Part shown: positions 1 to 7,570 of the stretch, in pieces
Numbering within the stretch: the stretch's first letter is position 1
Layout of the letters: each line of letters begins with the position of its first letter
Assembly: GCA_026986885.1 (NCBI GenBank)
Contig: JALSNT010000555.1
Coordinates: 1-7,943, forward strand
Length of the DNA stretch: 7,943 nt
Reading direction: 5' to 3'
Origin: Desulfobulbaceae bacterium
GTDB taxonomy: Bacteria > Desulfobacterota > Desulfobulbia > Desulfobulbales > Desulfobulbaceae
The notes under the pieces: generated by a model
What the model was told of the DNA's origin: nothing
What the model saw: only the letters and a program-made list of their open reading frames with translations
Database searches by the model: none
Program-made: the position numbers and the translations under genes

Positions 1-1
1 C

Positions 2-718
2 GACCCGGTTATTTCCAGCCGGGCGGCGGCACGACTGCTGAAAATAAATTATGCGCAGTTAGGTAGCTGGCCCCTGGCACTGACCGCCTATAACTATGGC
101 CGTCCCGGCATGGTACGGGCGTTGAATAAGCAAAAAACCTATACAAATATTTTTAAGAATCATAGGACCGGTCTCTTTAAATTTGCCTCCCGCAACTTTT
201 ACTCGGAGTTTCTGGCTGCCTTTCGCACCGCCCGAAAACTTGAAAAAGATCCTGCCGTCATACGAAACCGGCCGGCGGCAACCTTTACCATCCGCCTGCA
301 AGGATATGTCGACTTTAACCGGATTCGCCGTTATTTTAAAATCTCCTCCACGGATTTATCGCGGCTTAATCCAGCTTTAAGAAAACCCGTCCTTATCGGG
401 AAAAAATACATCCCAAAAGGATACCGCCTCCGTTTACCGGCAACACCCTCCATCAGGCACCGAGCTAAAAAAATGGGCAGGCGATTTTACCATTCCCGGC
501 AGATCAGTGACCGGATTTATATTGTTCGCAAAGGGGATACCATCGGGTCCATCAGCATAAAAACCGGTATATCCAGCCGCAGGCTTGTCCGGATCAATCA
601 CCTTAATCACAAGGCATTTCTCCGGGTTGGACAAAAATTGATCCTTCCCGGCAGGAAAATGGTTATACATGGAAATACTATTATTATTTTACAGGACAGA
701 TCAAAGCATAAACCCTAA
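2..718 (+). CDS. Lytic transglycosylase (SLT, MltD-like) with C-terminal LysM, 5'-truncated
   Basis: This reading frame is open from base 2, so the gene begins outside the window. The visible part is the end of a GH23 lytic transglycosylase domain. This family cleaves the MurNAc-GlcNAc bond of peptidoglycan in the periplasm and forms 1,6-anhydroMurNAc ends. Supporting motifs are an AAARLLKINY stretch, ALTAYNYG near 77-100 (the family's conserved AYNxG turn) and FASRNFYSEFLAA near 182-220, which is characteristic of MltD-like enzymes in deltaproteobacteria. The catalytic glutamate would lie upstream and cannot be checked. A LysM-like segment spans about 293-442 (NPALR, IPKGYRLRLP). A clear LysM runs about 518-652, starting YIVRKGDTIGSI and ending GQKLILPG, and should bind glycan strands. 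A basic tail follows and the gene stops at 716-718. The next gene starts 19 bases later, so co-transcription is likely. Family is confident; the exact subfamily is less so. Confidence 0.9.
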   Translation, partial: DPVISSRAAARLLKINYAQLGSWPLALTAYNYGRPGMVRALNKQKTYTNIFKNHRTGLFKFASRNFYSEFLAAFRTARKLEKDPAVIRNRPAATFTIRLQGYVDFNRIRRYFKISSTDLSRLNPALRKPVLIGKKYIPKGYRLRLPATPSIRHRAKKMGRRFYHSRQISDRIYIVRKGDTIGSISIKTGISSRRLVRINHLNHKAFLRVGQKLILPGRKMVIHGNTIIILQDRSKHKP

Positions 719-727
719 AGAACCAAC

Positions 728-732
728 GGAGG
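728..732 (+). promoter_or_regulatory. Shine-Dalgarno site of the MoaE-like gene
   Basis: GGAGG lies five bases before the ATG at 738. It decides the start codon: the frame is open further upstream to an ATG at 669, but that one lies inside the transglycosylase gene and has no comparable site. Confidence 0.85.
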
Positions 733-737
733 AACCA

Positions 738-1106
738 ATGGATATATCGAAAACAATTGCAGAGATGAAAAAACGGCCTGATTTTACCGATAATGTCGGC
801 ATGATCCTTATTCATAACGGCACGGTGCGCAACTGGTCACGCAGTGATCACCGCAAGGTTTCGGCCCTGGAAACGACCGTCGACCAATCGCTTGTTGAAC
901 GGTTACGGCAGGAATATAAACAAAAACCTGGAATCTATGAAATAATCATCGAGACACATTCCGGCCGCTTTCAACCGGGAGACGACCTGCTCTTTATCAT
1001 CGTGGCCGGGGATCTGCGCGAGCATATCAAACCGGTGCTTGCCGAACTCCTTGACAGGGTGAAGGCCGAGGCCATCAGCAAGAAAGAAGTGTTGCAGATG
1101 GGGTGA
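738..1106 (+). CDS. MoaE-like protein (molybdopterin synthase catalytic subunit family)
   Basis: A 122-residue protein related to MoaE, the large subunit of molybdopterin synthase. MoaE uses the MoaD thiocarboxylate to put two sulfurs into precursor Z (cPMP) and make molybdopterin in the cytoplasm. Aligned by eye with E. coli MoaE, GMILIHNGTVRN (residues 21-32) matches GAVVTFTGKVRN, and GRFQPGDDLLFIIV matches GELWPGDEIVFVGV. The tail KAEAISKKE matches KTRAPFWKRE. On this alignment E. coli R39, R104, K119 and K126 correspond to R31, R94, K109 and K116 here, while H103 is replaced by L93 and F34 by a histidine. The protein is shorter than E. coli MoaE (about 150 residues), lacking its N-terminal extension and C-terminal tail. 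No moaD or other cofactor gene is visible nearby. It may be a working MoaE or a diverged paralogue. The stop overlaps a possible GTG of the next frame, but the likelier HDOD start is at 1169. Confidence 0.8.
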   Translation: MDISKTIAEMKKRPDFTDNVGMILIHNGTVRNWSRSDHRKVSALETTVDQSLVERLRQEYKQKPGIYEIIIETHSGRFQPGDDLLFIIVAGDLREHIKPVLAELLDRVKAEAISKKEVLQMG

Positions 1107-1168
1107 AACGCTCAATTCAGGTCAGTATAAAACGCCCTTTTCCGCTACCAGAAAGAAAAGAGAACACC

Positions 1169-2011
1169 ATGCCGACAGCAGCCGTACTCATAAAAAGATA
1201 CAAACGGGGTAACACCCTGCCCCATATCGTTGCCAGATTGGCCCAGCTGATCAATGACGACAACTCCACCCTCCGTGATTTTGAGGAAATAATCAGCCTG
1301 GACCCGGCCCTGGTCGGCCGTCTGCTTACCCTGGTCAACAGTTCCTATTACGGCCTGGTGCATAAGGTGGATTCCGTTTCCCGTGCCATTGCCCTGCTCG
1401 GCATGAAGAACCTGCATAACATTGCCGTAACCGATGCTCTGAAAGGTATGTTTACGAGCGGGGGCGGGGATGGAGGATTTTCGCGGGATCGGCTGTGGAT
1501 TCATTGTGCGGCAACCGGTATCTGCAGTAAAATGATTGCTGAGAGAATTTTCTCCATCAATGGGGATGACGCCTATCTTGCCGGCATTTTACATGATATC
1601 GGGTTAATCGTCGAATGGCAGGGTGCAGAGAAAAAATTTCTGCAGGCATACAGCCGCCTTGACCATGACGAACCGGCCATTGTTGCGCTGGAACGGAAAT
1701 ACCTGGCAACCGACCATTGTGAAATAGGATATCTGCTGGCAAAGGAATGGCAGATACCTGATGCACTCTGTGAAGCCATCCGGGATCATCACACCACAGT
1801 TGAGGATATCAGGCCGGAATCACCCCTGGGCATCCTGCAGATCAGCGAATACATTCTCAACCGGCTGGACTTCGGGGTCAAGGAAGGGCTATCAGTTGTG
1901 CCTGCATCTTCCCTGGCGAAACATATCCAGAAAAATATTGATGAGTATACGGTACTGGCAGACGATATCCCCGAAGAGATAGAACGGGTTCGCGAGCTGT
2001 ACGAACATTGA
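1169..2011 (+). CDS. HDOD domain signalling protein
   Basis: A 280-residue protein made almost entirely of an HDOD domain, a divergent HD-superfamily fold used in bacterial signalling and usually thought to act by protein contacts rather than phosphohydrolysis. Family hallmarks are [15 protein letters not shown] near residues 17-31, [45 protein letters not shown] (His-Asp at 142-143), and the late [25 protein letters not shown] block. The HD pair and later histidines are present, so metal binding cannot be excluded. The ATG at 1169 is chosen because the domain begins directly after it and a weak GAGA-type site lies five bases upstream. A GTG at 1103 would add 22 basic residues unlike the domain and overlap the MoaE-like stop. 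The gene ends in the ribosome binding site of the histidine kinase, so it probably forms a co-translated pair with it. Its partner or output is not visible in the sequence. Confidence 0.9.
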   Translation: MPTAAVLIKRYKRGNTLPHIVARLAQLINDDNSTLRDFEEIISLDPALVGRLLTLVNSSYYGLVHKVDSVSRAIALLGMKNLHNIAVTDALKGMFTSGGGDGGFSRDRLWIHCAATGICSKMIAERIFSINGDDAYLAGILHDIGLIVEWQGAEKKFLQAYSRLDHDEPAIVALERKYLATDHCEIGYLLAKEWQIPDALCEAIRDHHTTVEDIRPESPLGILQISEYILNRLDFGVKEGLSVVPASSLAKHIQKNIDEYTVLADDIPEEIERVRELYEH

Positions 2012-2013
2012 GG
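2010..2013 (+). promoter_or_regulatory. Shine-Dalgarno site of the histidine kinase, overlapping the HDOD stop
   Basis: GAGG begins inside the HDOD stop codon (TGA at 2009-2011) and sits six bases before the ATG at 2020. It supports that ATG over the TTG at 2008, and it suggests that ribosomes finishing the HDOD gene re-initiate on the kinase. Confidence 0.7.
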
Positions 2014-2019
2014 CCGATC

Positions 2020-4179
2020 ATGACGACAACCGCACTTTTTTCCGACCTTGTCGGCGCCGACAGGAATCTGAGCCCATTGCTCACCCATCTGGAACAGCAA
2101 ACAACCGATTTAACTTTTTTTCTCTGCGACCAAAACAACAACACCATGGCCTCGCCTGGTTTTCCCCTGACCAATGACGAGGCCATGGCCTGCATTAAAA
2201 AACAAAAATCCGACCAGGAAAACAGAACATTTCAAAGCTCCGGGCGGGAATTCATCCTGCAGAATATTGCGCAGCTTGATCTCCACCTGCTGACAACAGG
2301 GACAGCCGGTTGTGTTGCAACGGCAATCGACAAGGACAAAAAGAAAATCCTGGAACTTGCCGTTGCCCTCTATCTTGCCCGTCAGACGACAAAAAACATC
2401 AGTGACAGACTGCGGATTCAAAAAAACCAGTTCGACCGGCGGGCAGCAGTTCTGGAAGCAAAATTCCAGGACATCATGGAGGAAAACGAACAGAATTATC
2501 TGAAAATCCAGGAACAGCAACGCCATTATTCCGAAACCCTGCAGGAAGAAATCACCCGACAGACCGCCGAGTTGCGGGCGGCAAAAAAGGCGGCCGAGGC
2601 CGCCAACGTGGCAAAGAGTGAATTTCTGGCCGCCATGAGCCATGAAATCCGCACACCGATGAATGGTATCATCGGCTTTACCGACATGCTTCTTGATACC
2701 GCCCTCGACGACGAACAGGTGGAATTTGCCCGTACCATTAAAAGAAGCGCCGATGCCCTACTCTCCCTCATCAATGATATCCTTGATTTTTCAAAAATTG
2801 AAGCGGGCAAGCTGGAGTTGGAAGGCATCAAATTCGATCCGGAAATTACAGCCCAGGATGTCTGTGACCTGATCAGGCCACGCGTTGTCGGCCTGCCCAT
2901 TGAGGTACTTTGTCGAATCGACAATTCCCTGCCGGCAAACGTTATCGGCGACCCCGGTCGTTACCGGCAGGTCCTGGTCAACCTGATGGGCAACGCCGCA
3001 AAGTTCACCCATGAAGGAGAACTGGAACTGGCAATCATGGTTGAGGATGAAGATGAAGACGAAATCACTCTGCACGCCACCGTGCGTGATACCGGTATCG
3101 GCATTGTTGAAGAAAAGCTGGAGAGCATCTTTGAGGCCTTTAAACAGGCCGACGGCTCCACGACCCGTGAATACGGCGGCACCGGCCTGGGACTGTCCAT
3201 CTGCCGCCGGATAGCAAAACTCATGGGCGGTCACGTCTGGGCGGAAAGCGTCTCGGGCAAGGGTTCCATATTTCACTTTACCGCCCGTATGAAAAAAACA
3301 AAACAACAACGGGTAAAAAACTTCCACAAAATTTCCTTAAACGGCCGGCATGTTCTCATTGCTGATGACAATAACACCAACCTCAGCATTTTGCAGCACA
3401 TACTGGAATCGGCCGGCCTCAAGGTTACCGCCACCAGCAACAGTCGTCATGTGGAAAATATTATCAGGGAGGCGCTGCGGACAAACATGCTGTTTGACCT
3501 GGTAATCCTTGACATCCAGATGCCGCATCCGGACGGCTATGTCCTGGCAAAACTGTTAAAAAGCATAGATGAAACATCCTCCATACCGCTGCTGGCCTAC
3601 ACCTCTTCCACTGAACGCAATGCCCGTCGCTGCAAGGAGGCAGGCTTTGATGCCTTTCTGACAAAACCGGCAAGGCGTGATATTCTCTTTAAAACAATGG
3701 AGAGATTACTGGCACCGGCAGACAATGCCACCGGCAGCCAACAAGAGGAAAGACTCATCACCCAATACTCGGTGCGAGAGGAGATGAAGCAGTCGGTGCG
3801 CCTGTTACTGGCAGAGGACAATCCCGTTAACCTGAAGTTAGCCACCCTGATCCTGACCAAGGCCGGATATACGGTGACAAGTGCGGCAAACGGCAGAGAA
3901 ACGGTCAACACCTTCACCGCTGCCCCCCATGATTTTGACCTGATCCTCATGGACGTACAGATGCCGGAAATGGACGGTCTTGAAGCGACCAGGGCAATTC
4001 GGGATCGTGGATTCAATGACGTTCCCATCGTCGCCATGACGGCAAATGCGATGAAAGGGGATCGGGAGATCTGCATTGATGCGGGTATGAACGATTATAT
4101 TACCAAGCCCATCAAGCGGGAAATTGTTTTTCAAATTATCGAAAAATGGATTACACACAAAAATAATGCAGCCATTTAA
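2020..4179 (+). CDS. Cytoplasmic hybrid histidine kinase with two receiver domains
   Basis: A 719-residue hybrid sensor kinase with no signal peptide or membrane segment, so it should act in the cytoplasm. Residues 1-125 are an unrecognised, probably sensory domain containing three cysteines (about 36, 58 and 98). Residues 125-200 are a charged, Gln/Glu-rich coiled coil. The HisKA dimerisation domain carries [14 protein letters not shown] with phospho-acceptor H208. The HATPase domain shows the N box ([10 protein letters not shown], 321-330), G1 (DTGIGI, 357-362), an F box (FEAFKQAD) and G2 (GGTGLGL, 386-392), so it should be active. Receiver 1 (about 443-565) has the acidic pair D449/D450, acceptor D498 and a TKP lysine. 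Receiver 2 (about 590-710) has acceptor D645 in [13 protein letters not shown] and K696 in TKP. No HPt domain or output domain follows, so any downstream relay must be encoded elsewhere or act by protein contacts. It is coupled to the HDOD gene just upstream. Confidence 0.95.
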   Translation: MTTTALFSDLVGADRNLSPLLTHLEQQTTDLTFFLCDQNNNTMASPGFPLTNDEAMACIKKQKSDQENRTFQSSGREFILQNIAQLDLHLLTTGTAGCVATAIDKDKKKILELAVALYLARQTTKNISDRLRIQKNQFDRRAAVLEAKFQDIMEENEQNYLKIQEQQRHYSETLQEEITRQTAELRAAKKAAEAANVAKSEFLAAMSHEIRTPMNGIIGFTDMLLDTALDDEQVEFARTIKRSADALLSLINDILDFSKIEAGKLELEGIKFDPEITAQDVCDLIRPRVVGLPIEVLCRIDNSLPANVIGDPGRYRQVLVNLMGNAAKFTHEGELELAIMVEDEDEDEITLHATVRDTGIGIVEEKLESIFEAFKQADGSTTREYGGTGLGLSICRRIAKLMGGHVWAESVSGKGSIFHFTARMKKTKQQRVKNFHKISLNGRHVLIADDNNTNLSILQHILESAGLKVTATSNSRHVENIIREALRTNMLFDLVILDIQMPHPDGYVLAKLLKSIDETSSIPLLAYTSSTERNARRCKEAGFDAFLTKPARRDILFKTMERLLAPADNATGSQQEERLITQYSVREEMKQSVRLLLAEDNPVNLKLATLILTKAGYTVTSAANGRETVNTFTAAPHDFDLILMDVQMPEMDGLEATRAIRDRGFNDVPIVAMTANAMKGDREICIDAGMNDYITKPIKREIVFQIIEKWITHKNNAAI

Positions 4180-4218
4180 CATGATGGTTCAGCTCGATCC
4201 CTACTCCGGACAAATCAC

Positions 4219-5634
4219 GTGGCACCCCTGACACTCTATACTCGCCTTGAACACTGGGCCTTTTCTCAAACCACCCCCGGCTCACAGGTCCGGACGCTGC
4301 TCAAGTCGATCACCAGAATAATCATGATCCTGGTGCATGTCTTTTTTAAGACCCAGCTTTCCCTGCGGGCCTCGGCTCTCACCTTTTCCATCATCCTGTC
4401 CCTGGTGCCCATGTTAGCCATGAGCACGGCCATCTTAAAAGGATTAGGCAGTGACAACGATCTGAAAATAGCTGCCTACCGGCTGATAGAACAAATAGTG
4501 CCGGATTCCGGCTGGAATACACTCCCCCTGCCCGGCGACGACGTCCTGCGGAAAAACGGCGGCCAAATTTCCGAAAAAACATCAACGGCAGCGGAACATT
4601 CCATGGCAACCCACCTGCGTAATGCGGTGGATATGATTTTTGACTATGTCGACCGGACCAATTTTGCAGCTCTCGGTGCCTTTGGTATTATCGGCCTGCT
4701 CTTTGTCGTCCTGCTGATGCTCAATAACATTGAAGTAACCATGAACGTCATCTGGCACAGTACCAAAAGCCGACCTCTGGGGCGAAAAATCATGGATTAC
4801 CTCGCCCTGCTCATTCTGCTGCCCATCTCACTCAACGCGGCCCTGGCAGGCGGCGCCATTCTCCAGAGCAAAAGAATGATGGGTTACATCACAACGATTG
4901 TACCATCGGAGTGGCTGATAGGAATGCTGCTGAAAGGACTTCCTTTTCTCTTTATCGTCGCCAGCCTTACCTTCATGTACCAGTTTTTCCCCTATGCCAG
5001 GGTCAAGACCATTGCCGCTTTTACCGGCGCCTTTTTTGCCTCCCTTTTCTGGTTCATTATCCTGCAGCTCTACATCGGCCTGCAGATCGGGGTGTCACAG
5101 TACAACGCTATTTACGGCTCTTTTGCCACAGTGCCTCTTTTTCTGATCTGGCTCCATCTCGGCTGGATTTTTCTCCTGTTGGGGGCGGCGCTGGCCTATG
5201 CCGTACAGAACAGAAACCGCTACGACCCGAGAACAGATCGGAAAATTACCCCCAGGCATCGTCTGCAAATAGCCTTTGATATTCTGCACACCGTCTACAC
5301 AAACTTTAACCACAGGCAGGCAACAGATATTGAACAACTGGCTTCTGCACTGCCGGGAGATCCGGTTTCCCAACTGGCCGCCACGGTCGAGCTGCTGGTT
5401 GCCGGCGGCCTGCTCCATGCCCTTGGCGAGCATGATGATTTAACCGTAACCCCAGCCCAGCCCCTGGAACAGCTTGAGGCCGGAGACGTGCTCACTGTTA
5501 TCCTGGGCAGGGATTCCGCCCATTCCCCCGGCGGACTGCTTGCCGAAAAAATGATCGACGCCGCTGCTTCAAAAAGCCCGCACCCTCTTTTTTCCATCAA
5601 CCACCAGCCCCTCCCGCATGCAGAAAACAACTAA
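4219..5634 (+). CDS. YihY/BrkB family inner-membrane protein
   Basis: A 471-residue integral membrane protein of the YihY/BrkB (UPF0761) family. The molecular function of this family is not settled, although it was once called ribonuclease BN by mistake. The family signature is plain: LRASALTFSIILSLVPMLAM at residues 49-68 and YNAIYGSFATVPLFLIWLHL near 295-314, followed by LLLGAALAYAVQN. About six hydrophobic segments are visible, roughly 52-73, 148-170, 194-214, 233-254, 265-290 and 303-328. A hydrophilic stretch of about 55 residues (94-147) separates the first two. The soluble C-terminal part (about 345-455) looks like a winged-helix-type domain (IEQLASALPGDPVSQLAATVELLVAGGLL), as in longer family members. 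The start is a GTG with only a poor CCGGA upstream. No in-frame ATG lies between the preceding stop and this GTG, and the next ATG (4324) would cut into the conserved N-terminus. The end overlaps the ParB-like gene by 17 bases. Confidence 0.9.
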   Translation: MAPLTLYTRLEHWAFSQTTPGSQVRTLLKSITRIIMILVHVFFKTQLSLRASALTFSIILSLVPMLAMSTAILKGLGSDNDLKIAAYRLIEQIVPDSGWNTLPLPGDDVLRKNGGQISEKTSTAAEHSMATHLRNAVDMIFDYVDRTNFAALGAFGIIGLLFVVLLMLNNIEVTMNVIWHSTKSRPLGRKIMDYLALLILLPISLNAALAGGAILQSKRMMGYITTIVPSEWLIGMLLKGLPFLFIVASLTFMYQFFPYARVKTIAAFTGAFFASLFWFIILQLYIGLQIGVSQYNAIYGSFATVPLFLIWLHLGWIFLLLGAALAYAVQNRNRYDPRTDRKITPRHRLQIAFDILHTVYTNFNHRQATDIEQLASALPGDPVSQLAATVELLVAGGLLHALGEHDDLTVTPAQPLEQLEAGDVLTVILGRDSAHSPGGLLAEKMIDAAASKSPHPLFSINHQPLPHAENN

Positions 5635-7351
5635 CCTGGTCATAGATACCCTGCTGGGCACCAATAATATTCTTGTTGTCATCCCCCATGCCCACCGGGA
5701 AAATACGGATGTGACAATTTCACCGCTGATGGCGGCAGGCCGAATGCTTGCCGGGCAGTTGCACTGTTATTGCGTAATAAACGGTAAATATAAACCATCA
5801 ATCATTGATATGAATGATGTGCGGGCCCTGTGCAAACGAAAAAAGACCACAGATGATTTCCTGCTCCGTATCAAACAGTTTAAAGATGAAATAAGTGAAA
5901 ACAATCTGCTGCCCCTGGTGCTGATTCTACGCTCGGCAGAACAATCCCTGGATGCGGACATCGTCTTTGGCTATGGCCAGGGCGAACGGGGCCGGGACGA
6001 CCGGCCGCATAGACCGACCATCGCCCCTTCTCTGCTGGCAAAAATTCGTATGGCCATGGAGGACAACGGTTTCTCCACGACCCTTGCCGAAACGGCCTCA
6101 AACCTGTGCGGCCGTGAATCATTCAGCCTGAACCAACTGTTTCGACAGAAAAATTATCTTAGCGGCTTTTATGATCCAACCGTCCGCTCTCTCCTGTTAA
6201 CAATACAGGCCGACAAAATATCGAATGACGCCGTAGCCCAAACAACCGCCGCCCGGCTGGCACAGGCGCTCACTCCTTTTGCCGATTCCATGTCGCTTGT
6301 GCGGCGGGTTGCCGTTGATGCCATTGATACCGACACCATCCACGACATGCGCTATATCTTTCGGGTGTATGGAGATAACCGGCAAAATGATATAATCAAT
6401 ACTTCTTATATAAATGATCTGGCCCGGTCCATTGACCGTAACGGTCTGCTTCACCCCCTGGTTCTTTTACAGAAAAGGGACGGCCGATATAAAATTCTCT
6501 GTGGATTTCGCAGGCTTCAAGCCATCCGCCTGCTCGGCAGAAAATGGGTGGAGGCAAAGACCTTCAGCGAAGATGACTTTTCCACCGAAGATTTTTTCAA
6601 TATTTCCCTGGCGGAGAATACTAAACGCAGAAATCTCAATCCAATAGAAATAGGTAATTTTCTGGAATCAGCAAGCAGGGAACTCTCCCTTAACAATGCC
6701 CGCCTGGCCGAACAATTCGGCGAAAGCCTGGGCATAGGAAAGCCAGGTGCCAAAGTTTCTCAATCAACCATTCACAAGTATAGAAAACTCTATAGAATCA
6801 GGGAACGACATGATTCTCCGGAGATGATCGCCGATATTATCAATGATAAGTTACAATTCTCCATTGCCGCAGAAGTATTAGCACCGATTAAAGACACGGC
6901 GGACCGGGACTCCCTGTATCTTGAAATCGTCAAGCCACTGGCCCCAACCAGGCCCCAACTCCTGCAGATCGTCAAATTGCTGCAATCCATTCACCCGCGG
7001 CTCAGTATCGCCGTGGCCGACCCACTGGTCCGCAAGAGCCTTGAAAAGGCCGTAAATGGCAAACACAAGGCAACCACCTTTATCAATGCTCTGCGAAAGT
7101 GCAGTGACGGGAAAAAAGCTGCCAATGACAACCATTCTTTTGCCCAATCCGTTGCCGCTCTACGCAAAGACACCTTCGGCAGTAAGGCAAAAAAAGCGGA
7201 TTTCAATATTACCCGCCCGGGAAAACAGAGCGACAGCCTCACCCTGCACATACGGCTGCAAAAACAATCCATGCAGGAGACGATTGACAAACTGAGACAA
7301 ATGCTCAACGATGAAGAGCGATTACAAGAGCTGCAAAAGCTCCTGAAATAA
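5618..7351 (+). CDS. ParB/Spo0J-like protein with an extra N-terminal domain resembling a degenerate amidohydrolase
   Basis: A 577-residue protein. About residues 235-345 form a ParB/Srx CTP-binding fold: INDLARSIDRNGLLHPLVLL, then CGFRRLQAIRLLG (GFRR at 296-299, the usual GxRR box), then ENTKRRNLNPIEI (from 333, the usual ENxxRxxLxPxE box). An HTH region follows (LAEQFGESLG to SQSTIHKYRKLYRI), slightly longer than usual. The end (LRQMLNDEERLQELQKLLK) is a leucine-rich amphipathic helix suited to dimerisation. Residues 1-230 are not part of ordinary ParB. ILVVIPHAHREN (PHAH at 23-26), DMNDVRAL and ADIVFGYGQGERG (about 113-125) follow the order of motifs in N-formylglutamate amidohydrolase or phage polyglutamate hydrolase folds, but the later His and Glu ligands look lost; this is inference. 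No ParA gene is adjacent, so a chromosome-partition role is not implied. There is no good Shine-Dalgarno site; the start lies inside the BrkB gene, which argues for translational coupling. Confidence 0.85.
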   Translation: MQKTTNLVIDTLLGTNNILVVIPHAHRENTDVTISPLMAAGRMLAGQLHCYCVINGKYKPSIIDMNDVRALCKRKKTTDDFLLRIKQFKDEISENNLLPLVLILRSAEQSLDADIVFGYGQGERGRDDRPHRPTIAPSLLAKIRMAMEDNGFSTTLAETASNLCGRESFSLNQLFRQKNYLSGFYDPTVRSLLLTIQADKISNDAVAQTTAARLAQALTPFADSMSLVRRVAVDAIDTDTIHDMRYIFRVYGDNRQNDIINTSYINDLARSIDRNGLLHPLVLLQKRDGRYKILCGFRRLQAIRLLGRKWVEAKTFSEDDFSTEDFFNISLAENTKRRNLNPIEIGNFLESASRELSLNNARLAEQFGESLGIGKPGAKVSQSTIHKYRKLYRIRERHDSPEMIADIINDKLQFSIAAEVLAPIKDTADRDSLYLEIVKPLAPTRPQLLQIVKLLQSIHPRLSIAVADPLVRKSLEKAVNGKHKATTFINALRKCSDGKKAANDNHSFAQSVAALRKDTFGSKAKKADFNITRPGKQSDSLTLHIRLQKQSMQETIDKLRQMLNDEERLQELQKLLK

Positions 7352-7361
7352 TTTGCCTGCA

Positions 7362-7441
7362 TGTGGATCCGACCGCTGTAAACATGCCGGTTGTAAATAC
7401 TTTCGCATGCGAAAACCAGTATCGTTGTAGATATATCCACA
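7362..7441. repeat. Inverted repeat enclosing the palindrome
   Basis: TGTGGAT at 7362-7368 is the reverse complement of ATCCACA at 7435-7441. The pair encloses the 14-base palindrome close to its centre. Inside, ATAC (7397-7400) can pair with GTAT (7419-7422), extending the palindrome stem across a four-base bulge. A folded leader or trailer RNA is possible, but seven-base arms 66 bases apart can also arise by chance. Confidence 0.3.
7401..7414. promoter_or_regulatory. Perfect 14-base palindrome, candidate protein-binding site
   Basis: TTTCGCATGCGAAA equals its own reverse complement. The symmetry does not extend to base 7400 or 7415. As RNA it could form five pairs around a CATG loop, but no T-run follows, so a terminator is unlikely. 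It lies 50 bases after the ParB-like stop and about 270 bases before the TRAP start. The half-sites TTTC and GAAA occur in parS and Noc sites, where they are spaced differently. An operator for an unseen regulator of the TRAP genes is an equally good reading. Confidence 0.45.
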
Positions 7442-7570
7442 AAACAGATGGTAAATTCTTCTTTTTTCCGCTATAAATAATCCGAAACAGGGAAGAGTAA
7501 TTCCTAACATTGTCGAGAAAGTCTGCCAACAGTTCAAGCCGATTTTCCGACAATTGATTTCGCCCTTCCC

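Noticed and set aside
669..737. Upstream ATG at 669 as the start of the MoaE-like gene
   Set aside because: It lies inside the transglycosylase gene without a ribosome binding site, the added residues do not resemble MoaE, and the ATG at 738 has GGAGG at ideal spacing.
1103..1168. GTG at 1103 as the HDOD start, overlapping the MoaE-like stop
   Set aside because: The added 22 residues are basic and unlike the HDOD domain, and the ATG at 1169 sits directly before the conserved region. It cannot be fully excluded.
2110..2643. Long minus-strand open frame opposite the kinase gene
   Set aside because: It is antisense to a clearly coding domain-rich gene, its translation resembles no family and it is rich in Cys/Phe/Gly as expected of a shadow frame.
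4181..4231. Tiny ATG-started frame between the kinase and BrkB genes
   Set aside because: It ends at a TGA after 16 codons, has no Shine-Dalgarno site and no recognisable content.
7328..7342. GAGCT/AGCTC hairpin at the end of the ParB-like gene as a terminator
   Set aside because: It has only five pairs, lies within the coding sequence and is not followed by a T-run.
7472..7481. TATAAATAAT as the -10 of a TRAP promoter
   Set aside because: No acceptable -35 hexamer lies 16-18 bases upstream; AT-rich runs of this kind are common in intergenic DNA.
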